DNA from: Sphaerotilus montanus
GTDB taxonomy: Bacteria; Pseudomonadota; Gammaproteobacteria; Burkholderiales; Burkholderiaceae_C
NCBI RefSeq assembly: GCF_013410775.1
Contig: NZ_JACCFH010000001.1
Span: 4,154,001 to 4,218,000 of the forward strand
Reading direction: 5' to 3'
Length of the DNA: 64,000 bases
Shown here: positions 46,558-59,779 of the stretch, piece after piece
Position numbering within the stretch: position 1 is the stretch's first letter
Layout of the letters: each line of letters starts with the position of its first letter
The notes under the pieces: generated by a model
The model's database searches: none
The model's input: only the letters and a program-made list of their open reading frames with translations
What the model was told of the DNA's origin: nothing
Translations under genes and position numbers: made by a program

Positions 46558-47553
46558 TCAAAGAAGAGTCGTCCATCGCCAGCCCATCTGCTCGCGCACG
46601 GTTTCGCCTGCCTCCAGCCAGCAGGATCGTTGCTCCCACTCCGCGTGATTCGGACTGTCCGCCAACCACCCCGGCTCCATCGCCACACCGGCATTGCGCA
46701 CCTTCGGCTGACCGTCCCGCCCCGGCTCGCCGCCCAGGTGCCCGCCGGTGTAGACCTGCAGCGCCGGCATCGAGGTGATCAACGTCATGGACAGCTTGCC
46801 ATCCGCAGAGGTCAGCACCGCGGCGACAGGTGCCCCCGCATCAAGCAGCCAGCCGTGGTCGTAGTCACTTCCGATCGCGCGCCCCGCCCGGAAATCGAAT
46901 GCCGTCCCTGCCACCGTATGCGGCCCGTCGACAGGCAGCAGCTCCGCATCGACCGGCAGGTACTGCCCCGCGGCGAGCTGCAGCGTGTGGCCGAGCACGC
47001 TGCCGGGCTGCGCGTCGAGGTTGAAGTAGGCGTGCTGCGTCGGGGCGACCGGGCAGGGCGCGTCCACCGTGGCGCGGATCTCCATGGACATCGCCATCGC
47101 GTCGGTCAGCGTGTAGGTGACGTCCAGGTGCAGCGCGCCGGGGAAGCCCTGGTCGCCGGCCGGGCTGTCGAGCGAGAAGGTGACCGCGGTGTCGCTCTGC
47201 TGCGTGACCTGCCAGCGGCGGTGGCTGAAGCCGTCCGGGCCGCCGTGGAGCTGGTGCCGTGAGCCGGCCGGGTGCGGCGCGAGCGTGTGGGTGGCGCCGT
47301 CGCGCTGCAATTGCGCGTTGGCGATGCGGTTGGCGTAGCGTCCGACGGTGGCGCCGAGGTAGCCGCCACGGCTGCCGTGGTCCTCGGGCGCCGGGTGGCC
47401 GATCAGCACCTCGCGCGGCGCTTCGCCGGGCACCGGCACGCGGCACGACAGCCAGGTCGCGCCCCAGTCCATGAAGGTAACTTCGAGGCCGCCGGGGCGG
47501 GCGAGTCGGATGAACCGGGGGGAGTCGAAGGCGGGGGGCGGTGTAGGTGTCAT
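46558..47553 (-). CDS. galM: Aldose 1-epimerase (galactose mutarotase)
   Basis: A 331-residue beta-sandwich mutarotase. 'GATVGRYANRIANA', 'HQLHGGPDGFSHRRW' (catalytic His), 'PTQHAYFNLD' (second His) and the late Glu near 'AVAMEPGWLADSPNH' fit the family. It interconverts alpha and beta anomers of aldoses. It could support the sugar dehydrogenase pathway at the start of the window. It lies downstream of the glp operon but is separated from it by a hairpin. The 113 bp between hipA and this gene hold no recognisable feature. Confidence 0.85.
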   Translation of the reverse strand: MTPTPPPAFDSPRFIRLARPGGLEVTFMDWGATWLSCRVPVPGEAPREVLIGHPAPEDHGSRGGYLGATVGRYANRIANAQLQRDGATHTLAPHPAGSRHQLHGGPDGFSHRRWQVTQQSDTAVTFSLDSPAGDQGFPGALHLDVTYTLTDAMAMSMEIRATVDAPCPVAPTQHAYFNLDAQPGSVLGHTLQLAAGQYLPVDAELLPVDGPHTVAGTAFDFRAGRAIGSDYDHGWLLDAGAPVAAVLTSADGKLSMTLITSMPALQVYTGGHLGGEPGRDGQPKVRNAGVAMEPGWLADSPNHAEWEQRSCWLEAGETVREQMGWRWTTLL

Positions 47554-47591
47554 GGCGTCTCACTATAGAGGCCCTGAAGCCCGAACAAGGG

Positions 47592-47626
47592 GCAGGCGAC
47601 GCCGGGAGACAGTCGGCATCGCCTGC
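47592..47626. terminator. Hairpin downstream of glpV
   Basis: GCAGGCGA (47592-47599) pairs with TCGCCTGC (47619-47626), and the inner GCCG/CGGC extends the stem. No T-run follows, so it may be a weak or factor-assisted terminator, or a 3'-end stabiliser, 38 nt after the glpV stop. Confidence 0.45.
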
Positions 47627-47663
47627 GTGCTGCATCAGCCGCAGAGGCTGGTCGGTTCAGGTG

Positions 47664-49418
<1,755 letters not shown>

Positions 49419-49458
49419 GCGTGTCTCCTCAAGGGTGCTGCCCGGACTGGCTGAACGT

Positions 49459-49491
49459 GTCTGCGGCCCCGGGACGGCGCCGGCCGCAGAC
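49459..49491. repeat. Inverted repeat between glpU and glpV
   Basis: GTCTGCGGCC (49459-49468) and GGCCGCAGAC (49482-49491) form a perfect 10-bp stem just after the glpU stop. Such structures between transporter genes often adjust the ratio of binding protein to membrane subunits. Confidence 0.55.
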
Positions 49492-49499
49492 CCGGAAAC

Positions 49500-49808
49500 T
49501 CATCCCTTGCGCATCAGCAGCGCGAGCGCCGCCATCGACAGCACGAAGCTGATCCAGATGCTCGGCTCCTCGCTCAGCGAGAACCATTCGGCGAACTTGC
49601 CCGCCAGCCCGATGAACACCAGGTTGATGTAGGCGGCGGCGAGCAGGCCGATGAAGAGCCGGTCGCCGCGTGTCGTCGCGATGGGCAGGAAGCCCTTGCG
49701 CAGCGTGGTGGGCGAGCGGAGTTCCCACACCGTCATGCCGACGAGCATGCACACGATGCAGGTGAAGAACACGGCCACCGGGGTGGTCCAGAACATCCAG
49801 TCGAACAT
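49500..49808 (-). CDS. glpU: GlpU small membrane protein (DUF2160)
   Basis: A 102-residue DUF2160 protein with three membrane helices ('PVAVFFTCIVCMLVG', 'RLFIGLLAAAYINLVFIGL' and 'WISFVLSMAALALL'). This family occurs within glycerol ABC operons between the permease and binding-protein genes, as in Rhizobium glpU. Its function is not known. It starts 28 bp after glpQ. Confidence 0.85.
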   Translation of the reverse strand: MFDWMFWTTPVAVFFTCIVCMLVGMTVWELRSPTTLRKGFLPIATTRGDRLFIGLLAAAYINLVFIGLAGKFAEWFSLSEEPSIWISFVLSMAALALLMRKG

Positions 49809-49836
49809 GGTGGTGTCTTTCCTTGAATCCGCGGCC

Positions 49837-50641
49837 TCAGACCCGGCCCATCGCGAAACCCTTGGCGATGTAGTGGCGCACGAACCAGATCACGATCGCG
49901 CCCGGCACGATGGTGAGCACGCCCGCAGCGGCCAGCGTCGCCCAGTCCATGCCGCTGGCGCTGACGGTGCGCGTCATCGTCGCCACGATCGGCTTGGCGT
50001 TGACGCTGGTCAGCGTGCGCGCCAGCAGCAGCTCGACCCAGCTGAACATGAAGCAGAAGAACGCCGCCACGCCCACCCCCGCCTTGATCAGCGGCAGGAA
50101 GATCGTCAGGAAGAAGCGCGGGAAGCTGTAGCCGTCGATGTAGGCGGTCTCGTCGATCTCGCGCGGAATGCCCGACATGAAACCCTCCAGGATCCACACC
50201 GCCAGCGGCACGTTGAACAGCAGGTGCGCCAGCGCCACGGCGATGTGCGTGTCCATCAGCCCGACCGTGCTGTAGAGCTGGAAGAAGGGCAGCAGGAACA
50301 CCGCCGGCGGCGTCATCCGGTTCGTCAGCAGCCAGAAGAACACATGCTTGTCGCCGAGGAATGAATAGCGGCTGAAGGCATAGGCCGCGGGCAGGGCCAC
50401 CGCGATCGAGATCACCGAGTTGATGCCGACGTAGAGCAGGCTGTTGAGGTAGCCCGAGTACCAGGAGGGGTCGGTGAAGATCAGCCGGTAGTTGGCCCAC
50501 GTGAAGTGCTGCGGCAGCAGGCTGAAGCTGGAGACGATCTCCTCGTTGGTCTTGAAGCTCATGTTGACCATCCAGTAGATGGGCAGCAGCGCGAAGACCA
50601 TGTAGGCCACGAGGAACAGCGAGCGCTTGTGGAAACGGTGC

Positions 50642-50649
<8 letters not shown>
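49837..50649 (-). CDS. glpQ: Glycerol ABC transporter permease GlpQ
   Basis: A 270-residue binding-protein-dependent permease with six membrane helices and the EAA loop ('EIDETAYIDGYSFPRFFLTIFLPL'). It pairs with GlpP to form the glycerol channel. It overlaps glpP by 8 bp. The name follows the glpSTPQUV system, not the E. coli phosphodiesterase also called GlpQ. Confidence 0.88.
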
Positions 50650-51534
<885 letters not shown>

Positions 51535-51538
<4 letters not shown>

Positions 51539-52569
51539 GCCACCAGCTCCTCGTTGGGACCATAGAAACAGGTGTGCGCGTTGCGCACCTGCAGACCGAC
51601 CGCCTCGCCGACCGCCGGGACCACCGCTTCACCCGGCAGACGCACCTTCACGCTCTGCACGCCGGCGCCCGGGGCCGCACCCGTGTCCACGCTGTCGCAG
51701 GTCACGACCGTGTAGGTGCCGATGTCCTGCACCCGGCGCACCGTGGCGGCCAGCGTGCCGGGGGTGCCGGGCGGGTGCAGCGTCACGTACTCGGGCCGGA
51801 TGCCCAGCGTGCGCTCGCCGTCCGGCAGGAAGTTCATGCCCGGCGAGCCGATGAAGTGGCCGACGAAGCGGTGCGCCGGCCGCTCGAACAGGGCTTCCGG
51901 CGAGCCGAGCTGCACCACCCGGCCGCGGGTCATCACGACCACCTGTTCGGCGAAGGTCAGCGCTTCGACCTGGTCGTGCGTCACGTAGATCAGCGTCAGC
52001 TTCAGCTCGCGGTGGATCTGCTTGAGCTTGCGGCGCAGCTGCCATTTCAGGTGCGGGTCGATCACGGTCAGCGGCTCGTCGAACAGCACCGCCGCCACGT
52101 CCGGCCGCACCAGTCCGCGGCCGAGCGAGATCTTCTGCTTCTGGTCCGCCGACAGGCCGGCGGCGCGCTGGTCGAGCTGGTGGCTCATCTCCAGCATCTC
52201 GGCGATCTGGCCGACGCGCTGGCGGATCTGGTCCGCGGGGACCTTGCGGTTCTTCAGCGGGAAGGCGAGGTTCTCGGCCACGGTCATCGTGTCGTAGATG
52301 ACCGGGAACTGGAACACCTGCGCGATGTTGCGCTGCTGGGGCGTGGCGCGGGTGCGGTCCTCGCCGTCGAAGCGCACCGTGCCGTGCGAGGGCACGAGCA
52401 GGCCCGACATGATGTTGAGCATCGTCGTCTTGCCGCAGCCCGAGGGGCCGAGCAGCGCGTAGGCGCCGCCATCGTTGAACGTCATCTTCAGCGGCAGCAG
52501 GGCGTAGTCGTCGTCCTCCTTCGGGGCCGGCTTGTACGAGTGCGCGAGATCGAGTTCGATGCGGGCCAT
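51535..52569 (-). CDS. glpT: Glycerol ABC transporter ATPase GlpT
   Basis: A 344-residue ATPase with Walker A 'GPSGCGKTT', Q-loop 'VFQFPVIYD', a signature that departs from LSGGQ ('LSADQKQKISLGRGL'), Walker B 'VLFDEPLTVID' and the H-loop 'VTHDQ'. It has a C-terminal TOBE-type regulatory domain. The altered signature is usual in this two-ATPase system, where GlpS and GlpT form the motor. The start overlaps the glpS stop (TGATG). Confidence 0.88.
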
Positions 52570-53652
52570 CAGCGGGCTCCTCCCAGGCGATGCGGGGCGT
52601 GCAGCAGCGCGCCGTCCGCATCAAAGGCGTACACCTGCGCCGGGCTCACCTGCAGCGTCACCGCGGTGCCGATCGCCAGATCGTGGACACCGGTGAGCTG
52701 CACGACCAGCTCGCCGACGAGGGTGTGGACGTGGACGAAGGTGTCCGAGCCGGAGATCTCGGCCAGCTCGACCGTGCCGGGCAGGGCGATGTCGCCGGCG
52801 CGCGCTTCCACGCGCAGGGCGCCGGCGCGGATGCCCAGCGTCAGCGCCGCACCCGCGGCAGCCGGCAGCACCATCGGCAGCACCGGGCCGCCCTGCAACT
52901 GCGCGCCGCCAGGAACAGCCCGTGCCGCCAGCAGGTTCATCGGCGGATCGCTGAAGGCGCGGGCGACCCGGATCGACTTCGGGCGGTGGAACACCTCGGC
53001 GGTCGGGCCGTACTGCAGCAGCTCGCCCGCATCCAGCACGGCGGTGTAGCCACCCAGCAGCAGCGCCTCGCCCGGTTCGGTCGTGGCATAGATGACGGTC
53101 GACTGGCCGGCCGCGAACAGCTGCGTCAGCTCCTCGCGCAGTTCCTCGCGCAGCTTGTAGTCCAGGTTCACCAGGGGTTCGTCCAGCAGCATCAGCGGGG
53201 CGTCCTTGGCCCAGCGCGCGCGCCAGGGCCACGCGCTGCTGCTGTCCGCCGGAGAGTGCGGCGGGCAGGCGGTCGAGGAAGACGTTGATGTGCAGCCGCG
53301 CGGCGATCTCGCGCACCCGGCGCTGCAGCGCGTCGCCGCGGTCGCCGCGCAGCCGCAGCGGCGAGGCGATGTTGTCGAACACCGTCATCGACGGGTAGTT
53401 GATGAACTGCTGGTAGACCATCGCCACGTTGCGTTCACGCACGGGTGTGCCGGTGACGTCGCGGCCGTCGACCAGCACCCGGCCGGTGGTGGGCACGTCG
53501 AGACCGGCCATGGTGCGCATCAGGCTGGTCTTGCCGGCCTGGGTGGCGCCCAGCAGCACGGTGACGGCGCCGGGCTGCGGCGCGATCGTCATGTCGTGCA
53601 GCCAGGTCTCGGCGCCGACACGCTTGCTGATGCGGTCGAGCGTCAATTGCAT
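52569..53652 (-). pseudogene. glpS: Glycerol ABC ATPase GlpS with a 1-nt frameshift
   Basis: The gene runs 1084 nt, one more than a multiple of three. The first part (from 53652) encodes Walker A 'GATQAGKTS', Q-loop 'VYQQFINYP' and signature '[15 protein letters not shown]'. The frame is then lost at a CCC run at 53210-53212 (GGG on the coding strand). The rest of the ATPase, with Walker B 'MLLDEPLVNLD' and the C-terminal TOBE domain, continues in another frame to 52569. Removing one G restores 'ARALAKDAPLMLLDEP' and a 360-residue protein. Either a sequencing or assembly error, a recent mutation, or, less likely, programmed frameshifting explains it. All other glp genes are intact. Confidence 0.85.
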
Positions 53653-55229
53653 GGGGAGGCCTTCATCGTGGTGGGATCCGTCGTGGGGAGGGTGGCGGCC
53701 ATCCAGTCGTGGACTTGCTGGCGCTGGGCGGGGGTGTAGTGCAGCCCGAGCTTGCTGCGCCGCCAGAGCACGTCATCGGCGCAGGTGGCCCATTCGGTGG
53801 CCTGCAGGTAATGCAGTTCGGCCTCGTGCAGCCCCGGGGCGATCTCGGCACCGAGACCGGCGAGGTCCCGGACGCCGTGCAGCAACTCGGCGATCCGGCT
53901 GCCGTAGGCGCGTGCCAGCCGCCGGGCCAGCGGCGCCGGCAGCCACGGGTGGCGCTGCTGCACCTGCAGGACCAGGCGCTCGAAATCGGTGTCCGGGCGC
54001 CGCGCCGGGCCGATCCAGTCGCTGAAATCGCCGCCGGGCAGCGTGCGGCCTTCGGTCCAGGGCTGGCGGGTGTCGCCCAGCATCCGCCCGACTTCGGTGG
54101 CGGCGTCCTCGGCCAGCTTGCGGAAGGTGGTGATCTTGCCGCCCCACACGCTCAGCAGCGGCGCGGCGTCGGTGTTCGACTCCAGCAGGTAGTCGCGTGT
54201 CACGGCGGACGGGTCGCCCGAGGCATCGTCCAGCAGGGGCCGCACGCCCGAGTAGCTCCAGACCACGTCGGCCGGCGTGACCGGGCGGGTGAAGTAGCGG
54301 CTGGCCTGCTCGCAGAGGTAGGCGATCTCGTCGGCGTCGATGCGGGCGCCGCGCGGGTCGCCGTGCAGTTCCTGGTCGGTGGTGCCGATCAGCGTGAACT
54401 CGCCCTCGTAGGGGATGGCGAAGATGATGCGCTTGTCGGGGTTCTGGAAGATGTAGGCGTGGTCGTGCTCGAAGCAGCGCGGCACGACGATGTGGCTGCC
54501 CTTGACCAGACGCAGGCTGCGGGTGGCCAGCGCCTCGCCGCGGGCGGACTGGGCCTGCTGGCGCAGGAAGGATTCCGCCCACGGCCCGGCCGCGTTGACC
54601 AGGGCCCTGGCCCGCACGGTGTGCACGCGGCCATCGCTGCCTTGCAGCGTCGCGTGCCAGCCCTCGGCACTGCGCACGGCGGCGGTGCAGCGGGTGCGGG
54701 TCAGGATGCGCGCGCCCTGGGTTTGCGCGTCGAGCGCGTTCAGCACCACCAGCCGCGCATCGTCCACCCAGCCGTCCGAGTAGACGAAGCCGCGGGTGTA
54801 GCCCGCCTTCAGCGGTGCGCCAGTCGGGTGCGTGCGCAGATCGACGCCACGCGAGCCGGGCAGCACCTCGCGCCGCGCCAGGTGGTCGTAGAGGAACAGC
54901 CCGAGCCGGATCAGCCAGGCGGGGCGCATCGACGGGTCGTGCGGCATCACGAAGCGCAGCGGCCACATGATGTGCGGGGCGCTTTTCAGCAGCACCTCGC
55001 GTTCCTGCAGCGCCTTGCGCACCAGCGAGAACTCGTGGTACTCCAGATAGCGCAGCCCGCCGTGGATGAGCTTGGTGGACGAGGACGAGGTGTGCGAGGC
55101 CAGGTCGTCCTGCTCGGCCAGCACCACGCGCCAGCCGCGTCCGGCCAGGTCGCGGGCAATGCCGGCGCCGTTGATGCCGCCGCCGACAATGAGCACGTCG
55201 CAGTGGGGGCTGGTGTCGCTGGCCGTCAT
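53643..55229 (-). CDS. glpD: Glycerol-3-phosphate dehydrogenase GlpD
   Basis: A 528-residue FAD enzyme that oxidises glycerol-3-phosphate to dihydroxyacetone phosphate and feeds electrons to quinone. The N-terminal 'DVLIVGGGINGAGIARDLAG' binds FAD. 'SSSSTKLIHGGLRYLEY' and the C-terminal DAO_C domain are typical. It is the first gene of the leftward glp operon and overlaps glpS by 10 bp. It diverges from glpR-glpK, and TTCGTTT repeats in the 144-bp gap probably bind GlpR. Confidence 0.93.
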   Translation of the reverse strand: MTASDTSPHCDVLIVGGGINGAGIARDLAGRGWRVVLAEQDDLASHTSSSSTKLIHGGLRYLEYHEFSLVRKALQEREVLLKSAPHIMWPLRFVMPHDPSMRPAWLIRLGLFLYDHLARREVLPGSRGVDLRTHPTGAPLKAGYTRGFVYSDGWVDDARLVVLNALDAQTQGARILTRTRCTAAVRSAEGWHATLQGSDGRVHTVRARALVNAAGPWAESFLRQQAQSARGEALATRSLRLVKGSHIVVPRCFEHDHAYIFQNPDKRIIFAIPYEGEFTLIGTTDQELHGDPRGARIDADEIAYLCEQASRYFTRPVTPADVVWSYSGVRPLLDDASGDPSAVTRDYLLESNTDAAPLLSVWGGKITTFRKLAEDAATEVGRMLGDTRQPWTEGRTLPGGDFSDWIGPARRPDTDFERLVLQVQQRHPWLPAPLARRLARAYGSRIAELLHGVRDLAGLGAEIAPGLHEAELHYLQATEWATCADDVLWRRSKLGLHYTPAQRQQVHDWMAATLPTTDPTTMKASPCN

Positions 55230-55248
55230 GGGTGGGTCTGCAATGTGG

Positions 55249-55349
55249 TTCGTTTGGATGTTTTTGCGATTCGTTTCTGATCGCCTTTTTTCGTTTTAAC
55301 CGCAGACACCCGGTCTGCGTGTGAGTATTTACCCGGTTTGTGTTCGTTT
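55249..55349. promoter_or_regulatory. TTCGTTT repeat array, putative GlpR operators
   Basis: TTCGTTT occurs at 55249-55255, 55270-55276, 55290-55296 and 55343-55349. The first three are 20-21 bp apart, two helical turns, so they face one side of the DNA. DeoR-family GlpR proteins bind TTCG-containing elements, and this is the shared glpD/glpR-glpK control region. The stretch is also unusually T-rich for this genome. Confidence 0.65.
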
Positions 55350-55373
55350 TGAGCGTGTGTAGGCTGCGCTCCC

Positions 55374-56135
55374 ATGACGCCGAATCCCCGACAGTCCGAT
55401 CTCCTCGAAGCCGTTCGCGTGGGCGGCGCGATCACCGTGGAAGCGCTGGCCGAGCGCTTCGGCGTGACGCTGCAGACCGTGCGCCGCGACGTGAAGCAGC
55501 TCGCCGAGGCCGGGCTGGTCGCGCGCTTCCACGGCGGCGTGCGCCTGCCCGGCTCCACCACCGAGAACCTCGCCCACCGCCAGCGCGAGGCGCTCAACGC
55601 CGAAGGCAAGCAGCGCATCGCGCGCGCCATTGCCCGCGCCGTGCCGGAGGGCTGCTCGCTGCTGCTCAACATCGGCACGACCACCGAGGCGGTCGCGCGC
55701 GAGCAGCTCCAGCACCGCGGCCTGCGTGTCATCACCAACAACCTGAACGTCGCCGCCATCCTCTGCGACAACCCGGACTGCGAGGTGATCGTGGCCGGCG
55801 GTGTGGTGCGCCCGCGCGACCGGGGCGTGATCGGCGAGGCGGCGGTCGATTTCATCCGCCAGTTCAAGGTCGACATCGGCCTGATCGGCATCTCCGGCAT
55901 CGAGGCCGACGGCACGCTGCGCGACTTCGACTATCGCGAGGTCACGGTGGCGCGGGCCATCATCGCCCAGTCGCGCGAGGTCTGGCTGGCCGCCGACCAC
56001 GTCAAGTTCAACCGCCCGGCGATGGTCGAGGTGGCCCGCTTCGCCGACCTCGACCGGCTCTACACCGACGCCGCGCCGCCCGAGCCGTTTCCCGCCTTGC
56101 TGGCCGAGGCCGGCGTGCAGTGCGAGATCGCCTGA
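55374..56135 (+). CDS. glpR: DeoR-family glycerol regulon repressor GlpR
   Basis: A 253-residue DeoR-family regulator: an N-terminal helix-turn-helix ('[20 protein letters not shown]') and a DeoRC sugar-phosphate-binding domain with '[14 protein letters not shown]'. In this family glycerol-3-phosphate releases the repressor. The gene lies 13 bp before glpK and diverges from glpD, the standard arrangement for local control through the TTCGTTT array. Confidence 0.9.
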   Translation: MTPNPRQSDLLEAVRVGGAITVEALAERFGVTLQTVRRDVKQLAEAGLVARFHGGVRLPGSTTENLAHRQREALNAEGKQRIARAIARAVPEGCSLLLNIGTTTEAVAREQLQHRGLRVITNNLNVAAILCDNPDCEVIVAGGVVRPRDRGVIGEAAVDFIRQFKVDIGLIGISGIEADGTLRDFDYREVTVARAIIAQSREVWLAADHVKFNRPAMVEVARFADLDRLYTDAAPPEPFPALLAEAGVQCEIA

Positions 56136-56148
56136 AGGATTTCCCCCC

Positions 56149-57642
<1,494 letters not shown>

Positions 57643-57648
57643 GCTGCG

Positions 57649-58239
57649 TCAGGAGGGCGTGGCCGGCCGCAGCAGCGGCGCCAGCAGATCATCGATCAGC
57701 AGCAGCACGTCGTAGACCGCGAACTGCAGGTTGATGCGCAGCGCGGCGCCGCCCGTGCCGGTGTCGCGGGTCAGGGCGGCCCAGATCGCCTGCAGGGTGG
57801 CCTGATCGGGCGGGCCGTTGCCGATCAGCGGCTGCAGCAACCCGCGCTCCAGCCCGGTGGCCAGCAGCGCGGCGAGCTGCTCGCGCAGGGACTCCAGCTT
57901 CGACAGGGTCTGGCGGTAGTCCGCGCCGATCTGGGCCTCGGCCGCGGTCAGCACCCGGAACACCGTGCGGCGCACGCCGTCGCGGCGCGGGCGCATCGGC
58001 TCCAGCGTGCGCGGGTCCGTGCCACGGCGCGCGGTCACCAGCTCGGCCCCCATCGCCAGGAAACGGGCCTGCAGGTCGTGCCGGCCCTGGCGCTCGTACA
58101 GCGCAGCGGCTGCCGCGAGCAGGGTGGAGACCGCCGCTTCCGTGTCGCTGTCACCCGCGTTGTAGCGTGCGAGCTGCCGGCCGAGATCGACCAGCAGGGC
58201 ATCGGTCTGGGCCAGCTGGTGGTGGAGGATGGGCCGCAT
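57649..58239 (-). CDS. Hypothetical helical protein, third gene of the DUF2589 cluster
   Basis: A 196-residue, strongly helical protein rich in Leu, Ala and Arg. No catalytic motif is visible. Two stretches are amphipathic coiled-coil-like ('LLVDLGRQLARYNAG' and 'TLSKLESLREQLAALLATGL'), and the C-terminus is hydrophobic ('FAVYDVLLLIDDLLAPLL'). It starts 20 bp after the second gene of the cluster and is probably co-transcribed. I do not recognise a family. Confidence 0.65.
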   Translation of the reverse strand: MRPILHHQLAQTDALLVDLGRQLARYNAGDSDTEAAVSTLLAAAAALYERQGRHDLQARFLAMGAELVTARRGTDPRTLEPMRPRRDGVRRTVFRVLTAAEAQIGADYRQTLSKLESLREQLAALLATGLERGLLQPLIGNGPPDQATLQAIWAALTRDTGTGGAALRINLQFAVYDVLLLIDDLLAPLLRPATPS

Positions 58240-58259
58240 GGCGCTTCACCGGTGCGTGG

Positions 58260-59048
58260 TCATTCGAACTCGACCACCTGGGTCACCTCGCCGGTGGTGT
58301 CGTCCCGGACCGCGCGCACGAAGAAGCCTTCCTCGATCATCTCGGCCTTGATCGTGAACACCGAGGTGGCGTCGCTGCCGTTCTTGATGAGGTTGGTTTC
58401 GGGGTCGACCAGCAGGTTGTCGATGCCCACCTTGTCGACCACGATCGCGCCCTTGATGCCCGCGAGGATTTCGGTGTAGGCCTGCTTCGAGAGTTCGTTG
58501 TTCGGGCTGTGCTTGTGGTACAGCTCGACCAGCTTGCGCTCGCTCAGCCACAGCTGCAGGATCGTGCCCCAGGCGTAGCTGACCATGCCCTCGGGGTGGC
58601 CGAGGTCGTTGCTGGTCAGCAGGGCCTCGTGCAGCAGCTTGATCGCCTCGGCGCTGGTCTGTGGTCCGTCGCCGCGGCTGGCGGGCTCGGCGGCCATGTC
58701 CCGCGGCAGGAACTGCAGCCTGACGGGGTCGGGCCGGATCAGGATCCGGCTGGCGGCGGCGCGCAGGGCGTACTCGATGCTGGCGAGCTTGCCGCCGATG
58801 AAATCGACGAAGGTGCGCACCGGCATCGTGAACCGCAGCGTCGAGGTGTAGCGCGCCCCGGCGATCAGCACGGGAATCGTCAGCTCCATCTTCGGGATCT
58901 TGAAGCGCGGTGCCGTGAAGTGCTGCAGCACCGGGTCCTGCGCGTAGGTCAGGGCGACCTGCCGGGCGTACTCGTCCGACATCTGCCGCGCCTTGATCAG
59001 CTCGCGGAAGATGTAGCCGGTGTAGTCGGACAGCGTGATCTCGGACAT
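58260..59048 (-). CDS. Hypothetical protein, second gene of the DUF2589 cluster
   Basis: A 262-residue protein with no signal peptide or membrane helix. Residues about 48-80 ('FKIPKMELTIPVLIAGARYT' and onward) resemble the proline-flanked beta segment of the neighbouring DUF2589 protein ('VPLLAMLPIPSLRIEHV'). A helical middle part and a beta-rich end ('SVFTIKAEMIEEGFFVRAV') follow. The shared segment suggests the two interact or assemble together. It starts 37 bp after the DUF2589 gene. Function unknown. Confidence 0.7.
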   Translation of the reverse strand: MSEITLSDYTGYIFRELIKARQMSDEYARQVALTYAQDPVLQHFTAPRFKIPKMELTIPVLIAGARYTSTLRFTMPVRTFVDFIGGKLASIEYALRAAASRILIRPDPVRLQFLPRDMAAEPASRGDGPQTSAEAIKLLHEALLTSNDLGHPEGMVSYAWGTILQLWLSERKLVELYHKHSPNNELSKQAYTEILAGIKGAIVVDKVGIDNLLVDPETNLIKNGSDATSVFTIKAEMIEEGFFVRAVRDDTTGEVTQVVEFE

Positions 59049-59085
59049 GGCGGCGCCTCGTTGCGACGTGCGGTGCGGCGGTCGC

Positions 59086-59778
59086 TCAGGCGGCCAGCAT
59101 GTTGAGGATCTTCTCCAGGCCGGCCGGGATCTCGTCCTGCACCGCCTTGACGTTGACCGTCAGGGCGTATTCCTTCTTGACCTCGACGCCGGTCGATGTC
59201 TGCCGTTCATACGAGGCCGAGACCTTGAAGTTGACCGGCCCGAAGCCGCCACCGGCCGACACGCTGACGCCGAGCTTGTCGGACACCTTCGACGACTCGA
59301 CCGAGTTCAGCTTGACCTTGAAATCGATGATCACGTGCTCGATGCGCAGGCTCGGGATGGGCAGCATCGCCAGCAGCGGCACCCGGATGGCGATGTCCTT
59401 GTTGACCTCGTTGCCCTCGGCATCGACATCCTTGCGGGTGTGGCTGAAATCGACCATCACCAGCGTCTTCTTGCCGTCATCGGCGGTCTCGAAACCGACG
59501 CTGTTGATGAAGTTGACCGTCGCCAGCGAGGACGCGACCTGCGCGTCGACCGCGGCCTGCAGCGGCCCGCCGATCATCTTGCGGAAGTCGATGTTGTTGA
59601 GTTCGCTGGTCAGGTTGGTGCTGGGCGCGGCCCGTGCGGCGAGATGGCCCTGCGCACCAGCGACGGCCCTGCTGAGGCCGTGGCCGACCGCGGCAGCGGT
59701 GGCTTCGATGTCTGCAGGGGAGCCGGCGGTGGCGGCGGGCGTGGTCGTCGCGGGGACGGTGGGCTTGCTGGTGGCCAT
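59086..59778 (-). CDS. DUF2589 domain-containing protein
   Basis: A 230-residue protein. After a low-complexity Pro/Thr/Ala N-terminus comes the DUF2589 signature: 'MIGGPLQAAVDAQVASSLAT', 'FINSVGF', 'VPLLAMLPIPSLRIEHVIID' and a beta-rich tail ('FKVSASYERQTSTGVEVKKE'). The family is widespread but has no assigned function. AAGGAG sits 6 nt before the ATG at 59778, but an inverted repeat could hide it. It leads a three-gene leftward cluster with two unknown proteins. Confidence 0.82.
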   Translation of the reverse strand: MATSKPTVPATTTPAATAGSPADIEATAAAVGHGLSRAVAGAQGHLAARAAPSTNLTSELNNIDFRKMIGGPLQAAVDAQVASSLATVNFINSVGFETADDGKKTLVMVDFSHTRKDVDAEGNEVNKDIAIRVPLLAMLPIPSLRIEHVIIDFKVKLNSVESSKVSDKLGVSVSAGGGFGPVNFKVSASYERQTSTGVEVKKEYALTVNVKAVQDEIPAGLEKILNMLAA

Positions 59779-59779
59779 G

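Noticed and set aside
53205-53216. Programmed ribosomal frameshift in glpS
   Set aside because: There is no classic slippery heptamer, no obvious downstream stimulatory structure and no precedent I know of in this family. A simple indel or sequencing error is more likely, though not excluded.
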